A stretch of 64,000 nt of DNA from Amycolatopsis pithecellobii (GTDB lineage: Bacteria > Actinomycetota > Actinomycetes > Mycobacteriales > Pseudonocardiaceae). The DNA is taken from assembly GCF_009707865.1 (NCBI RefSeq), contig NZ_WMBA01000032.1, positions 17,287 through 81,286 on the forward strand, given 5' to 3'. The notes below the pieces were generated by a model. That model did not search any database and was not told the DNA's origin. It saw nothing but the letters and a program-made list of their open reading frames with translations. Position 1 is the stretch's first letter. Every line of letters starts with the position of its first letter. The position numbers and the translations under genes were made by a program. Of the stretch, positions 11,574 to 20,897 are shown in pieces.

Positions 11574-13274
11574 GTGACCACGAGTAACAGCAGTGCGGCT
11601 GACTATGACGTGATCGTGGTCGGGTCGGGCTTCGGCGGCAGCGTCGCGGCCCTCCGGCTGACGGAAAAGGGCTACCGGGTCGCCGTGGTGGAGGCGGGCC
11701 GCCGCTTCTCCGACGACGAGTTCGCGAAGACGTCCTGGGATCTCAAGCGGTACCTCTGGGCACCGGCGCTCGGCTGCTTCGGCATTCAGCGCATTCATCT
11801 GCTCAACAACGTCATGGTGCTCGCGGGCGCCGGCGTCGGCGGCGGTTCGCTGGTCTACGCGAATACGCTGTACCGGCCGCTCAAGGCCTTCTACCAGGAC
11901 CGGCAGTGGGCGCACATCACCGACTGGGAGGCCGAGCTCGCGCCGCACTACGACCAGGCGAGCCGGATGCTCGGCGTGGTCACGAATCCGACGATCACGC
12001 CGTCCGACGAGGTGATGCGCAAGGTGGCGGCCGACATGGGGGTCGCGGACTCGTTTCATCCGACTCCGGTCGGTGTCCACTTCGGACAGCCGGGTGCGCG
12101 GGTGGCCGATCCGTACTTCGGTGGCGCCGGGCCGGACCGGGTCGGCTGCACGGAATGTGGTGCGTGCATGACCGGATGCCGCGTCGGAGCGAAGAACACA
12201 TTGGTCAAGAACTACCTGTACCTCGCCGAACGCGGCGGGGCGAAGGTCATCCCGATGTCCACTGTGGACGCTGTGCGGCCGCGGGCGGACGGTTTGTTCG
12301 TCGTCGAGCTGCACCGGACGGGTTCGAAGCGTGTCAGGACCAGCCTTACCGCGGGCCAGGTCGTGCTCGCCGCCGGCACCTGGGGCACTCAGCAACTGCT
12401 GCATCGCATGCGCGACAAGGGAATGCTGCCCCAGTTGTCGCCACGGTTCGGGGAGCTGACACGCACGAACTCCGAGGCGATCATCGGTGCGGGGCGCCTT
12501 TCGGTCGATCCTGCGCAGAATTTCAGCCGTGGTGTGGCGATCACGTCGTCGATCCACCCGAACGAGAACACGCATATCGAGCCGGTTCGCTACGGCAAGG
12601 GCAGCAACGCGATGAGCCTGCTGCAGACCATCGCGACCGACGGGTCACTGCGGACGCCACGGTGGCGACAGGCTGTGCGCACGATGCTGCGGCATCCGGT
12701 GCAGTCGCTGAGGTTGCTCAACGGGTACCGGTGGAGCGAGCGGACCGTGATTCTGCTGGTGATGCAGAGCCTCGACAACTCGATCACGACGTTCACCAAG
12801 CGCGGCCTGTTCGGGCGGCGGAAGTACACCTCCAAGCAGGGGCACGGGGAACCGAACCCGTCGTTCATCCCGGCCGGGCACGAGGCGAACCTGCGCACGG
12901 CCGAGCGCATCGGCGGCGTGGCGGGCGGAACCTGGGGCGAGATCTTCGATATCCCGCTGACGGCCCATTTCATCGGCGGCGCGCCCATCGGTGTGTCGGC
13001 CGAGGACGGGGTGATCGACCCTTACCACCGCGTGTTCAACTACCCTGGTCTGTCTATTGTGGACGGAACTGCGGTCACGGCGAACCTCGGCGTGAACCCT
13101 TCGCTGACCATCACGGCACAGGCGGAGCGGGCTTTTTCCTTGTGGCCCAACAAAGGTGAGGCCGACCCCCGGCCCCCGCAGTCAGCGGGGTACCGGCGGC
13201 TCGACCCGGTGGCCCCGCAGGACCCCGCCGTCCCCGCTGACGCCCCGGGAGCGCTTACAACGAAATCCCGCTGA
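11574..13274 (+). CDS. choD: GMC-family FAD oxidoreductase, ChoD-like
   Basis: The N-terminus has the dinucleotide fold YDVIVVGSGFGGSVAALRL and a GGGSLVYANTLY segment typical of GMC oxidases. A C-x2-C-x2-C-x3-C cluster (GCTECGACMTGCRVG) occurs at about residues 193-204, a ferredoxin-like spacing found in ChoD-like proteins. The C-terminal GMC part includes VVDGTAVTANLGVNPSLTI-type sequence. Syntenic M. tuberculosis ChoD (Rv3409c) has been called a cholesterol oxidase, though its substrate is disputed. The end overlaps the convergent aldehyde dehydrogenase gene by 20 bp. 566 residues, GTG start. Confidence 0.85.
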   Translation: MTTSNSSAADYDVIVVGSGFGGSVAALRLTEKGYRVAVVEAGRRFSDDEFAKTSWDLKRYLWAPALGCFGIQRIHLLNNVMVLAGAGVGGGSLVYANTLYRPLKAFYQDRQWAHITDWEAELAPHYDQASRMLGVVTNPTITPSDEVMRKVAADMGVADSFHPTPVGVHFGQPGARVADPYFGGAGPDRVGCTECGACMTGCRVGAKNTLVKNYLYLAERGGAKVIPMSTVDAVRPRADGLFVVELHRTGSKRVRTSLTAGQVVLAAGTWGTQQLLHRMRDKGMLPQLSPRFGELTRTNSEAIIGAGRLSVDPAQNFSRGVAITSSIHPNENTHIEPVRYGKGSNAMSLLQTIATDGSLRTPRWRQAVRTMLRHPVQSLRLLNGYRWSERTVILLVMQSLDNSITTFTKRGLFGRRKYTSKQGHGEPNPSFIPAGHEANLRTAERIGGVAGGTWGEIFDIPLTAHFIGGAPIGVSAEDGVIDPYHRVFNYPGLSIVDGTAVTANLGVNPSLTITAQAERAFSLWPNKGEADPRPPQSAGYRRLDPVAPQDPAVPADAPGALTTKSR

Positions 13275-14700
13275 ATACCGTGACGCGTTCCTCGGTCAGG
13301 TCGTGCATGGCCGCGAGGACGCCTTCGCGGCCGGAGCCGGAGCCTTTCACGCCGCCGTAAGGCATCTGGTCCGCGCGGTAGGACGGCACATCGCCGACGA
13401 TAAGGCCGCCGACTTCGAGTTCCGTCGACGCGCGGAAGGCCAGTTGCACGTCGCGCGTGAAGACGCCTGCCTGCAGACCGTACGCCGAATCGTTCACCGC
13501 CGCGAAAGCCTCGTCGGCACTGTCCACGATGGACACCGCAAGCACGGGTCCGAAGATCTCCTCCGCCCACGCCTTGGCGCGCGCCGGCACGTCGGTCAGT
13601 AGCGTGGGCTCGACCGTCGTCCCCTTCCGCGCGCCGCCGGTCAGCACCTTCGCGCCACTCGTCACCGCTTCGTCGATCCACCCGACGATCCGTTCCGCGG
13701 CGGCCTCGTCCACCACCGGCCCGACATCGACCGTCGTGTCGTACGGGTCGCCCGTTTTCTGCGCCCGCACCGCGTCCAGTAGCGCGGGGACAAACTCGTC
13801 CGCGACGGACCGTTCCACGATCACCCGCTGCACCGCGATGCACGACTGCCCGGCCTGGTAGTTCCCGAACGTCGCGATGCGCGCGGCGGCGCCCGGCAGA
13901 TCCGGCCAGTCACCGAGCACGACCGCCGCCGCGTTGCCACCCAGTTCCAGCACGACATGCTTGCGTGGCGCCGCATCCGCCAGCGACCAGCCGACCGGAC
14001 CCGAGCCCGTGAACGACACCACCGGCAACCGTGGGTCCGCCACCAGCGCGGACGTCTCGGCATTTCCCAGCGGCAGCACGGAAAACGCGCCCTCCGGCAG
14101 GTCCGTCTCAGCCAGGAGCTCACCGAGGATCAACGCCGACAACGGGGTGCGCGGCGCCGGCTTGACGATGATCGGCGCACCGACCGCGAGCGACGGCGCG
14201 ACCTTGTGTGCCACCAGGTTCAGCGGAAAGTTGAACGGCGCGATCCCCAGCACCGGCCCACGCGATACCCGGCGGGTGAGCGCGAGCCGTCCTTCGCCAC
14301 CGGCGTCGGTGTCGAGCCGCTGCACCTCCCCGGTGAACCGGCGGGCCTCCTCCGCCGCGATCCGGAACACCGAAATAGCCCGGTGTACCTCGACCTCCGC
14401 CCACTTGAACGGTTTCCCGTTCTCCGCCGTAATGACTTCGGCCAGTTCCTCGGCACGCGCGGCGAGCCCGCGTGAAACGTGATCGAGTGCAGCGGCGCGG
14501 ACATGCGCGGGCGAGCGGCGGAACTCCGGCGCGACCGCGGCCGCCGCCGCGACCGCCCGTTCGACCTGCTGGGGACCTGGCACGGCGACGGTCGCGACCT
14601 CGCTGCCGTCGAAGGGATGGGTGACCTCGAGCGTGCTGGTGCCCTGCTCCGCCCGGCCGGCGATCCACGCGGGGCGTGGTTCCGGAGTGATGGTGTCCAT
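13255..14700 (-). CDS. NAD(P)-dependent aldehyde dehydrogenase
   Basis: This 481-residue ALDH-superfamily enzyme has GIAPFNFPLNLVAHKVAPSL (cofactor/substrate tunnel), the general base in LELGGNA, and the catalytic Cys in GQSCIAV. The C-terminal EIFGPVLAV and PYGGVKGSGSGREG motifs are present. These sequences are closest to the broad glyceraldehyde/lactaldehyde/succinate-semialdehyde group, so the substrate cannot be fixed. ATG 14700 (MDTITPEP) is preferred; the frame extends to 14751. It overlaps the GMC oxidoreductase end by 20 bp and is divergent from guaA. Confidence 0.9.
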   Translation of the reverse strand: MDTITPEPRPAWIAGRAEQGTSTLEVTHPFDGSEVATVAVPGPQQVERAVAAAAAVAPEFRRSPAHVRAAALDHVSRGLAARAEELAEVITAENGKPFKWAEVEVHRAISVFRIAAEEARRFTGEVQRLDTDAGGEGRLALTRRVSRGPVLGIAPFNFPLNLVAHKVAPSLAVGAPIIVKPAPRTPLSALILGELLAETDLPEGAFSVLPLGNAETSALVADPRLPVVSFTGSGPVGWSLADAAPRKHVVLELGGNAAAVVLGDWPDLPGAAARIATFGNYQAGQSCIAVQRVIVERSVADEFVPALLDAVRAQKTGDPYDTTVDVGPVVDEAAAERIVGWIDEAVTSGAKVLTGGARKGTTVEPTLLTDVPARAKAWAEEIFGPVLAVSIVDSADEAFAAVNDSAYGLQAGVFTRDVQLAFRASTELEVGGLIVGDVPSYRADQMPYGGVKGSGSGREGVLAAMHDLTEERVTVFSGISL

Positions 14701-14794
14701 GACACAAAGGTAAGGCGCACCGCGAGATCCGGCCCGGGGGACGCGTGGCACAGCTCACCTGGGACGATGGAGAAGTCGACGCAGGGAGGTAGTG

Positions 14795-16339
14795 GTGGGT
14801 CCGGTCATCGTGGTGGACTTCGGCGCGCAGTACGCGCAGCTGATCGCGCGCCGGGTCCGTGAGGCCCAGGTGTACTCCGAAGTGGTGCCGCACACCGCGA
14901 CGGTCGAAGAGATCCTGGCGCGCGAGCCCGCCGCGATCATCCTCTCCGGTGGCCCGGCCAGCGCCTACTCGCCCGGCGCGCCCGGTATGGACCCGCGACT
15001 CGCCAAGACCGGGGTGCCCATCTTCGGTATCTGCTATGGCTTTCACGTGCTGGCACAGGCACTCGGCGGCACCGTCGAGGCCACCGGGGCCCGCGAGTAC
15101 GGCCGCACCCAGGTCACCCTCAGCGAGGACGCCGGTGTGCTGCATCGCGAGCTGCCTGCCCGGCACCAGGTCTGGATGAGCCACGGCGACAGCGTCACGA
15201 AAGCCCCGCCCGGCGCCGCGGTCACCGCGACTTCCGACGGCGCACCTGTTGCCGCGTATGAAAATCCCGCCGAAGGGTACGCCGGGGTGCAATACCACCC
15301 CGAGGTGCTGCACTCGCCGCACGGCCAGGAAGTGCTGCGGCGCTTCTTGCGTGACATCGCCGGCATCCGTCCCGAGTGGACGACTGCGTCCATTGTGGAC
15401 GAACAGGTGACGAAGATCCGCGACCAGATCGGCGACGGCCGGGCGATCTGCGGGCTGTCCGGCGGTGTCGACTCCGCCGTCGCGGCTGCCCTCGTGCAGC
15501 GCGCCATCGGGGACCGGCTCACCTGCGTCTTCGTCGACCACGGCCTGTTGCGAGCCGGTGAGCGCGCACAGGTCGAACGTGACTTCGTTGCTGCGACCGG
15601 GGTCAATCTGGTCACCATCGACGCACGCGAACGGTTCCTCGACGCGCTGGCCGGGGTGACCGACCCCGAAGAGAAGCGCAAGATCATCGGCCGCGAGTTC
15701 ATCCGCGTGTTCGAGCAGGCCGAGCGCGACCTCAAGGCACAGGGCGACTACCGGTTCCTCGTGCAGGGCACCCTCTACCCCGACGTCGTCGAGTCCGGTG
15801 GCGGCGCCGGCACGTCGAACATCAAGAGCCACCACAATGTCGGCGGTCTGCCGGACGACCTGCAGTTCGAACTCGTCGAGCCGCTGCGGCTGCTGTTCAA
15901 GGACGAAGTGCGCCGGGTGGGTCTCGAACTGGGCCTGCCGGAGACGATCGTGCATCGCCAGCCGTTCCCCGGGCCCGGCCTCGGCATCCGGATCATCGGC
16001 GAGGTCACCCACGACAGGCTCGAGACTCTGCGCGCCGCCGACGCGATCGCGCGCGAGGAACTCACCGCCGCGGGGCTGGACCGCGACATCTGGCAGTGCC
16101 CGGTTGTGCTGCTCGCGGACGTGCGCAGCGTGGGCGTTCAGGGCGACGGCCGCACCTACGGCCACCCGATCGTGCTGCGCCCGGTGTCGAGTGAGGACGC
16201 GATGACGGCGGACTGGACCCGGCTGCCCTTCGATGTGCTGGAGCGCATCTCGACCCGGATCACCAACGAGGTCGCCGAGGTGAACCGGGTCGTGCTGGAC
16301 GTGACGAGCAAGCCGCCCGGCACGATCGAATGGGAATGA
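14795..16339 (+). CDS. guaA: GMP synthase (glutamine-hydrolysing) GuaA
   Basis: GuaA aminates XMP to GMP using glutamine. The class I amidotransferase domain (residues 1 to about 195) has the nucleophile Cys80 in FGICYGF and the His-Glu pair in VQYHPEV. The ATP-pyrophosphatase domain has the PP-loop LSGGVDSAV, and the C-terminal dimerisation domain contains [13 protein letters not shown]. One odd point is that the residue two after the Gly of the elbow is His (GFHVLAQ), where most relatives have Gln. Of two adjacent GTGs, 14795 has better spacing from GGGAGG than 14792. Completes the guanine pathway with guaB. Confidence 0.96.
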   Translation: MGPVIVVDFGAQYAQLIARRVREAQVYSEVVPHTATVEEILAREPAAIILSGGPASAYSPGAPGMDPRLAKTGVPIFGICYGFHVLAQALGGTVEATGAREYGRTQVTLSEDAGVLHRELPARHQVWMSHGDSVTKAPPGAAVTATSDGAPVAAYENPAEGYAGVQYHPEVLHSPHGQEVLRRFLRDIAGIRPEWTTASIVDEQVTKIRDQIGDGRAICGLSGGVDSAVAAALVQRAIGDRLTCVFVDHGLLRAGERAQVERDFVAATGVNLVTIDARERFLDALAGVTDPEEKRKIIGREFIRVFEQAERDLKAQGDYRFLVQGTLYPDVVESGGGAGTSNIKSHHNVGGLPDDLQFELVEPLRLLFKDEVRRVGLELGLPETIVHRQPFPGPGLGIRIIGEVTHDRLETLRAADAIAREELTAAGLDRDIWQCPVVLLADVRSVGVQGDGRTYGHPIVLRPVSSEDAMTADWTRLPFDVLERISTRITNEVAEVNRVVLDVTSKPPGTIEWE

Positions 16340-16343
16340 GCTG

Positions 16344-16568
16344 CTAGTCGCGCCGCCCGCCACGCAGGGACGCGCCCAGCATCAGGGCGCCGAACAGGAT
16401 CGCGCCCCCGGCCAGGACCCAGCGCACGTCGAACGAGGGCAGCCAGGTGATTCCGTCGGTCAGCGTGTAGGCCGACGCGAACAGCGTCGCGATCCCGATC
16501 AGCAGCCCGAACACGTCCACTCCACGGCGGCGGGGCCGCTGCTGCGTCGTCTCGTCGTAGTCAGCCAC
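16344..16568 (-). CDS. Small two-helix membrane protein, coupled to esrI-like gene
   Basis: This 74-residue protein has a charged N-terminus rich in Gln and Arg and two hydrophobic segments (VFGLLIGIATLFASAYTL and WVLAGGAILFGALMLGA), ending in RGGRRD. The GTG start at 16568 overlaps the stop of the preceding PspC-domain gene by eight bases, so the two are coupled. The topology suggests a small accessory of the envelope-stress system. No family is recognised with certainty; a longer frame begins at 16610. Confidence 0.65.
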   Translation of the reverse strand: MADYDETTQQRPRRRGVDVFGLLIGIATLFASAYTLTDGITWLPSFDVRWVLAGGAILFGALMLGASLRGGRRD

Positions 16569-17793
16569 GGTGCACCTCGATGTTTCCCGCTCCCTGTGAA
16601 ACCTTGACATTCAGCTGCAGTCCGCCAGGACCGTCGGGGCCGAGGTCCCGGCCGCTGACCGCCGGACGGCCGACACCGTCGGTTCCGGAGCCGAGGCAAT
16701 CCACGTTCCCGGCTTCGACCTCGCAGCTGTACTGCACGTCCGCGGTCGCCGGGACGATGATCGTGGTCTGCCCGGCTCCGTTGCGCACCTCGGTGGTCAC
16801 CGGTGCCGTATCGGCCAGTTTGGTCAGATCCAGCCGGACGTCCCCGGCCGTGTGGGAGTACACCGGCTGCACCGCAGCGGCCGTGACGGGTGTGGCGTCG
16901 ATGTTCCCGAAACCCCCCGAGTAGTTGCCTACCGGGATCGACGTGAGACCGACGCCGACGATCGCCAGCGGCACCGCGAGCCAGATCAGGCCACGGCCGC
17001 CCCGCACGAACGCGCCCGCGACCAAGCCGACGCCGAGCACGCCGAGCACCAGCCCGATGACGTGTTGCGGGGAGAACCAGCCGGCGCCCAGCTGCCCTGC
17101 ACCCACCCCGGCACCGGCCACCAGCAGCGCGATGCCGAAAGTCGCGACGCCGATCTTCGACCGGGCTTGCCTGGGCATCGGTGGCGCCGGTGGCGGCGCG
17201 TACGGCGAAGCCGCGGGCTCCGGGCCGGGCAGATCCCAGGCCAGTGGTGGTGCGCCGAGCGGGTCCGCGCCCGCGGCCGCGCTGGGGGTGGACATCGAGT
17301 AGGTCATCGTCTCCTCCGCGGGTGCGACCGGGCGGTGCTCCTGGCCACGGCTTCGATGCAGCAGGTACAGCGCGGTCACCAGCAGTGCCAGGCCGATCAG
17401 CCCGCCCCCGTCGAACCAGCCCCATCGGTTGCCGAACGACAGGCCCGTCAACGGGAAGAAGACGATGGCGAGGACGATCGTGAAGCCCTTCGACATCGAG
17501 CTGCGGCCGCGGCCGAACAGCGCTTCGATGGCCGAGACCTGGTCGTGCTCGCCGGGGAAGAACAGCCAACCCAGCACGTACAGCGGTAACCCGATGCCGC
17601 CGAAGATCGTCGTCACCACGAACGCGACCCGCACGATGACCGGGTCGATGCCATACCGGTTGCCGATCGCGGCGGCGACGCCGGCGACCTTCTTCCCGTG
17701 CGAGGGCCGCCGCGGCCGGCTGGCCCAGAAGTCTTTCAGTGTCTCCTCGAACCCGCCCAGATGTGTCCTGGTCCGGTCTGCTGCGCCACTCAT
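16561..17793 (-). CDS. esrI: PspC-domain membrane protein, EsrI-like inhibitor of an envelope stress kinase
   Basis: The protein is about 410 residues. A PspC domain lies near the N-terminus (HGKKVAGVAAAIGNRYGIDP then FGGIGLPLYVLGWLFFPGE), followed by two membrane segments, a Pro-rich cytoplasmic linker, further membrane helices and a C-terminal beta-rich domain like that of LiaF. A PspC/LiaF-type inhibitor divergent from a PspC-domain kinase and its regulator is the layout of the EsrISR three-component system of Corynebacterium glutamicum, also located by guaA. I infer that it restrains the kinase until the envelope is stressed. The start is ATG 17793, with ATG 17805 possible. Confidence 0.8.
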   Translation of the reverse strand: MSGAADRTRTHLGGFEETLKDFWASRPRRPSHGKKVAGVAAAIGNRYGIDPVIVRVAFVVTTIFGGIGLPLYVLGWLFFPGEHDQVSAIEALFGRGRSSMSKGFTIVLAIVFFPLTGLSFGNRWGWFDGGGLIGLALLVTALYLLHRSRGQEHRPVAPAEETMTYSMSTPSAAAGADPLGAPPLAWDLPGPEPAASPYAPPPAPPMPRQARSKIGVATFGIALLVAGAGVGAGQLGAGWFSPQHVIGLVLGVLGVGLVAGAFVRGGRGLIWLAVPLAIVGVGLTSIPVGNYSGGFGNIDATPVTAAAVQPVYSHTAGDVRLDLTKLADTAPVTTEVRNGAGQTTIIVPATADVQYSCEVEAGNVDCLGSGTDGVGRPAVSGRDLGPDGPGGLQLNVKVSQGAGNIEVHRG

Positions 17794-17828
17794 GTCATCG
17801 AGCATCGCCCGGCGGCCGCGCGTGCACA

Positions 17829-17871
17829 TCGGGGAAGGTCCCTGAGATTCACGATCAGGGTGTTTCCCTGA
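17829..17871. promoter_or_regulatory. Two TCAGGG-N5-CCCYGA palindromes between esrI and esrS
   Basis: One site at 17855-17871 is the perfect palindrome TCAGGG-TGTTT-CCCTGA. The other at 17829-17845 is TCGGGG-AAGGT-CCCTGA, which on the minus strand reads TCAGGG-N5-CCCCGA. Both lie in the 115-bp divergent region, the natural place for autoregulation by the NarL-type regulator encoded at 19207. A third copy occurs at 25330-25346. Confidence 0.6.
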
Positions 17872-17908
17872 TGAATCGTGCTTGCGGGCATGTGAGCATG
17901 GAAGAACC

Positions 17909-19210
17909 ATGGAAGACGTGCAGGAAAAGGCCCGCGAGACGGCCGTCAGCCGGGTGCCGTCGAAGGCGCTCGAGCAGCCGGACGGGCCCCCGAAGCTGTA
18001 CCGGCACCGCGCGGGTCGAGCGGTTGCCGGCGTCTCCACGGGGCTCGCCGAGCACCTCGGTGTCAAGGTCCTGTGGGTGCGGGCGACGTTCGCCGTGCTC
18101 GCCGCGTTCGGCGGCGCGGGGTTGCTGGCGTACGGCCTGTTGTGGGTGTTCGTCCCGCAACGGCCGGTGGAGGACACCTCGCAGCCGAGCTCACCGAAGG
18201 AACGTCAGCAGGCGATCGGTCTGCTCGTCCTCGGGATCGGGCTCGCGGTCGGCGGCAGCACGGTCACCGGCGCGATCAGCGGCTGGGTCGCCGCGCCCTT
18301 GGCGGTCACGCTGATCGGCGCGGCGGTGGTGTGGCGCGAAGCCGACGAGTCACAGCGCCGCCGCTGGCGTACCGGCGCCCGCTCGGGCGTCGCCGGGGTG
18401 GTGCTCGGCGGTGGTGGCTGGTCGGCGGCGGTGCGGATCCTCGCCGGCGTCGCACTGGTGGTCACCGGCATCGGAGTGCTGGTGCTGCGCAGCGGCAGCT
18501 TCGACCAGGTGCAGTTCGCGCTCATCGCGGTGCTGGCCACGTTGGTCGGGGTCGCGGTGCTGACGGTTCCGTTCTGGTTGCGCATGGTGCGTGACCTCGG
18601 CGAGGAGCGCCGGGCCAGGATCCGGACCGAGGAACGTGCCGAGATAGCCGCGCACCTGCACGATTCGGTGCTGCAGACCCTGGCGCTGATCCAGAAACAG
18701 GCCGAGACACCCAAGGAGGTCGCGCGGCTGGCGCGTGGGCAGGAGCGGGAGCTGCGCGGCTGGTTGTACGGCCCGGCAGGCTACGGGGCGCAGAAGGAGA
18801 TCAACGGTGGCGGGCAGTTGTCGACCGCGATCGCGACGGTGTGCGGCGAGGTGGAGGACTCGTTCGCGATCTCCGTTTCCCAGGTCGTGGTGGGCGACGC
18901 CGAGCTGGACGAGCCGCTGACGGCGCTGGTGCAGGCCGCGCGTGAGGCCATCGTCAATGCCGCCAAGCACGCGGACGTCGAAGAGGTCAGCGTGTACACC
19001 GAAGTCGAGCCCACCTCGGTGACGGTGTTCGTGCGTGACCGCGGCAAGGGCTTCGACCCGGACGAGGTTTCCGAGGACAGGCACGGGCTCGCGGACTCGA
19101 TTCGCGGCAGGATGGAACGCAATGGCGGTACGGTGCGGCTGCGTACGGCGCCAGGGGACGGGACGGAAGTGCAGCTGGCGATGCCGATGAAGACGGGGAG
19201 TGCGGCGTGA
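17909..19210 (+). CDS. esrS: PspC-domain sensor histidine kinase, EsrS-like
   Basis: The N-terminal PspC domain (GRAVAGVSTGLAEHLGVKVL) precedes several membrane helices between about residues 50 and 225. The cytoplasmic part is a HisKA_3-type kinase: phosphoacceptor His251 in HLHDSVLQTLALIQ, then a GHKL ATPase with EAIVNAAKHA (N box) and RDRGKGFDP (G1 box). This is the LiaS/EsrS type that senses cell-envelope damage. ATG 17909 is chosen with GGAAGAA just upstream; the frame is open to 17882. The stop overlaps the start of the regulator gene by three bases. Confidence 0.88.
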   Translation: MEDVQEKARETAVSRVPSKALEQPDGPPKLYRHRAGRAVAGVSTGLAEHLGVKVLWVRATFAVLAAFGGAGLLAYGLLWVFVPQRPVEDTSQPSSPKERQQAIGLLVLGIGLAVGGSTVTGAISGWVAAPLAVTLIGAAVVWREADESQRRRWRTGARSGVAGVVLGGGGWSAAVRILAGVALVVTGIGVLVLRSGSFDQVQFALIAVLATLVGVAVLTVPFWLRMVRDLGEERRARIRTEERAEIAAHLHDSVLQTLALIQKQAETPKEVARLARGQERELRGWLYGPAGYGAQKEINGGGQLSTAIATVCGEVEDSFAISVSQVVVGDAELDEPLTALVQAAREAIVNAAKHADVEEVSVYTEVEPTSVTVFVRDRGKGFDPDEVSEDRHGLADSIRGRMERNGGTVRLRTAPGDGTEVQLAMPMKTGSAA

Positions 19211-19869
19211 CTGAGGTGGCTGCGAAGACCGTGTTCCTGGTGGACGACCACGCGTTGTTCCGGGCCGGGGTCCGCACGGAGCTGGACTCGATCACCGACG
19301 AGGTCCGCGTGGTGGGCGAAGCGGGTTCCGTCGCAGACGCCGTCACCGGGATCGTTCGGACGAGGCCGCAGGTCGTGTTGCTCGACGTGCACATGCCCGA
19401 CGGTGGGGGCGCCGAGGTCCTGCGCCGAGTGCGACCCGAGCTGCCGGATGTCGTGTTCCTCGCGCTGTCGGTGTCCGATGCCGCCGAGGACGTGATCGCG
19501 GTGATCCGCGCCGGGGCGCGCGGCTACGTCACGAAGACGATCTCGTCGAAAGAGCTGGTCCGCGCGATCACCCGGGTCGCCGACGGGGACGCGGTGTTCT
19601 CGCCGCGGCTAGCGGGCTTCGTGCTCGACGCGTTCGCCGACCGGCCCGGCTCGGCGCCCATCAGCGACCCGGAGCTGGACCTGCTGACCCCGCGCGAGCG
19701 GGATGTGTTGCGGCTGCTCGCCCGTGGTTACGCGTACAAGGAGATCGCCTCGGAGCTGTTCATCTCGGTCAAGACGGTGGAGACGCACGTGTCGAGCGTC
19801 CTGCGGAAGACCCAGCTATCGAATCGCTACGAGCTGTCGCGCTGGGCTTCGGACCGCCGGCTGGTCTGA
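19207..19869 (+). CDS. esrR: NarL/LuxR-type response regulator, EsrR-like
   Basis: This is a 220-residue response regulator. The receiver has the acidic pair in LVDDHALFRAG, the phosphoacceptor Asp60 in VVLLDVHMPDG and the Lys in GYVTKTISS. The C-terminal LuxR helix-turn-helix reads LTPRERDVLRLLARGYAYKE then IASELFISVKTVETHVSSVL. It is translationally coupled to the PspC kinase (GTG inside GTGA). By analogy to EsrR/LiaR it should activate envelope-stress genes; the paired palindromes upstream of the kinase are candidate binding sites. Confidence 0.9.
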   Translation: MTEVAAKTVFLVDDHALFRAGVRTELDSITDEVRVVGEAGSVADAVTGIVRTRPQVVLLDVHMPDGGGAEVLRRVRPELPDVVFLALSVSDAAEDVIAVIRAGARGYVTKTISSKELVRAITRVADGDAVFSPRLAGFVLDAFADRPGSAPISDPELDLLTPRERDVLRLLARGYAYKEIASELFISVKTVETHVSSVLRKTQLSNRYELSRWASDRRLV

Positions 19870-20832
19870 CTAAAGGAAAAGCACCTGCGTGATGCCGATG
19901 CCGATGGCGGCGGCGCACAAGATCGCGAGCACGGTCAGGATCAGCGCCCGCACCTGAGCGGGGGTCAGCAGCGGCCCCTTCGTCGCGGCCGGTTGCAGCG
20001 GCGGGGACTGCAACGGCGGCCAGGCGACGGGGACCGTGGGCAGCACCGGGGCGGTCGGCGGGATGAACGCCGTCTGCCTGCCCTGGGTGATCGCCTGGAA
20101 CGAGGTGATGCTGTCCGCCAACGTCGGGCGGGTCATCGGGTCCTCACGCAGCAACTTCATCAGCGCACCGGTCAGCTGCCCGGCTCGCAGCGGCTGCCGC
20201 AGTGGACCCGTGCCGTTGTCGCCGTACGGCGGCACGCCCTCGACGGCGAGGTAGAGCGTCGCGCCGAGGGAGAACGCGTCGGCCGCATGGTCCGGCGGGG
20301 CGCCACGCAGGATCTCCGGCGCACGGAACGCCGGGTTGGGACCGGGCCCGGTGATGCCGATGTCGGTGACCTTCACGCCACCGTCGTCGGCGAGCAGCAC
20401 GTTGCCCGGTTCGAGCCCCCGGTGCAGGATCCCGGCCCGGTGCGCGGCCGAAAGCGCGGACGCGAGCTGGACACCGAGGAACGCGGCCTGGTCCGGGGTC
20501 AGCGCGCCGTACTCGGTGAGGAAGTCCTCCATGTTGCGGGAAGGCACGTACTCCATGAACAGCCAGGGGTCCTGCCCGTCGCGCAGCGCGTCGTAGACGG
20601 TGATCGCGCTGTTGTGCAGCACGCGGGTCGCGGCGCGGCCTTCCTGGAGTGCGGCGTTGATGAGGTGCTCGGTCCGAATGGGGTCGAGGCCGGGCTGCAC
20701 ATACATCCGTTTCGCCGCGACGGTGCGATGCAAGAGCGTGTCGTACGCCAGCCACACGATCCCGGCCCTGCCACGGCCGATCGGCTGGTCCAACCGGTAC
20801 CGGCCGCCGACGACTGCGCCCTCAGTACCCAA
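19870..20832 (-). CDS. Predicted membrane-anchored pseudokinase (Ser/Thr kinase fold)
   Basis: The fold is that of a PknB-type kinase: glycine loop IGRGRAGIVW, Lys41 in VAAKRM, hinge MEYVP and the APE-like RAPEIL. However the catalytic loop is HRGLEPGN, with Gly139 in place of the essential Asp of HRD, and DFG is DIG. Phosphotransfer by the usual mechanism is therefore unlikely. A single C-terminal membrane segment lies at about 297-318, with almost nothing outside. A TTG start at 20832 is supported by GAGAGG upstream. It lies directly downstream of an intact receptor kinase and may be its regulator or substrate. Confidence 0.85.
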   Translation of the reverse strand: MGTEGAVVGGRYRLDQPIGRGRAGIVWLAYDTLLHRTVAAKRMYVQPGLDPIRTEHLINAALQEGRAATRVLHNSAITVYDALRDGQDPWLFMEYVPSRNMEDFLTEYGALTPDQAAFLGVQLASALSAAHRAGILHRGLEPGNVLLADDGGVKVTDIGITGPGPNPAFRAPEILRGAPPDHAADAFSLGATLYLAVEGVPPYGDNGTGPLRQPLRAGQLTGALMKLLREDPMTRPTLADSITSFQAITQGRQTAFIPPTAPVLPTVPVAWPPLQSPPLQPAATKGPLLTPAQVRALILTVLAILCAAAIGIGITQVLFL

Positions 20833-20897
20833 AACAACCTCTCGTCGCGCTGACGGTCAACTACTTTCGGTCCACCCTACTGAGGCAGCCTGAGAAC

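Noticed and set aside
14120..16363. 747-codon open frame on the minus strand across guaA and part of the aldehyde dehydrogenase gene
   Set aside because: It is antisense to two strongly supported genes, is very rich in Arg, Gly and His as expected for a shadow frame in GC-rich DNA, and has no recognisable domain.
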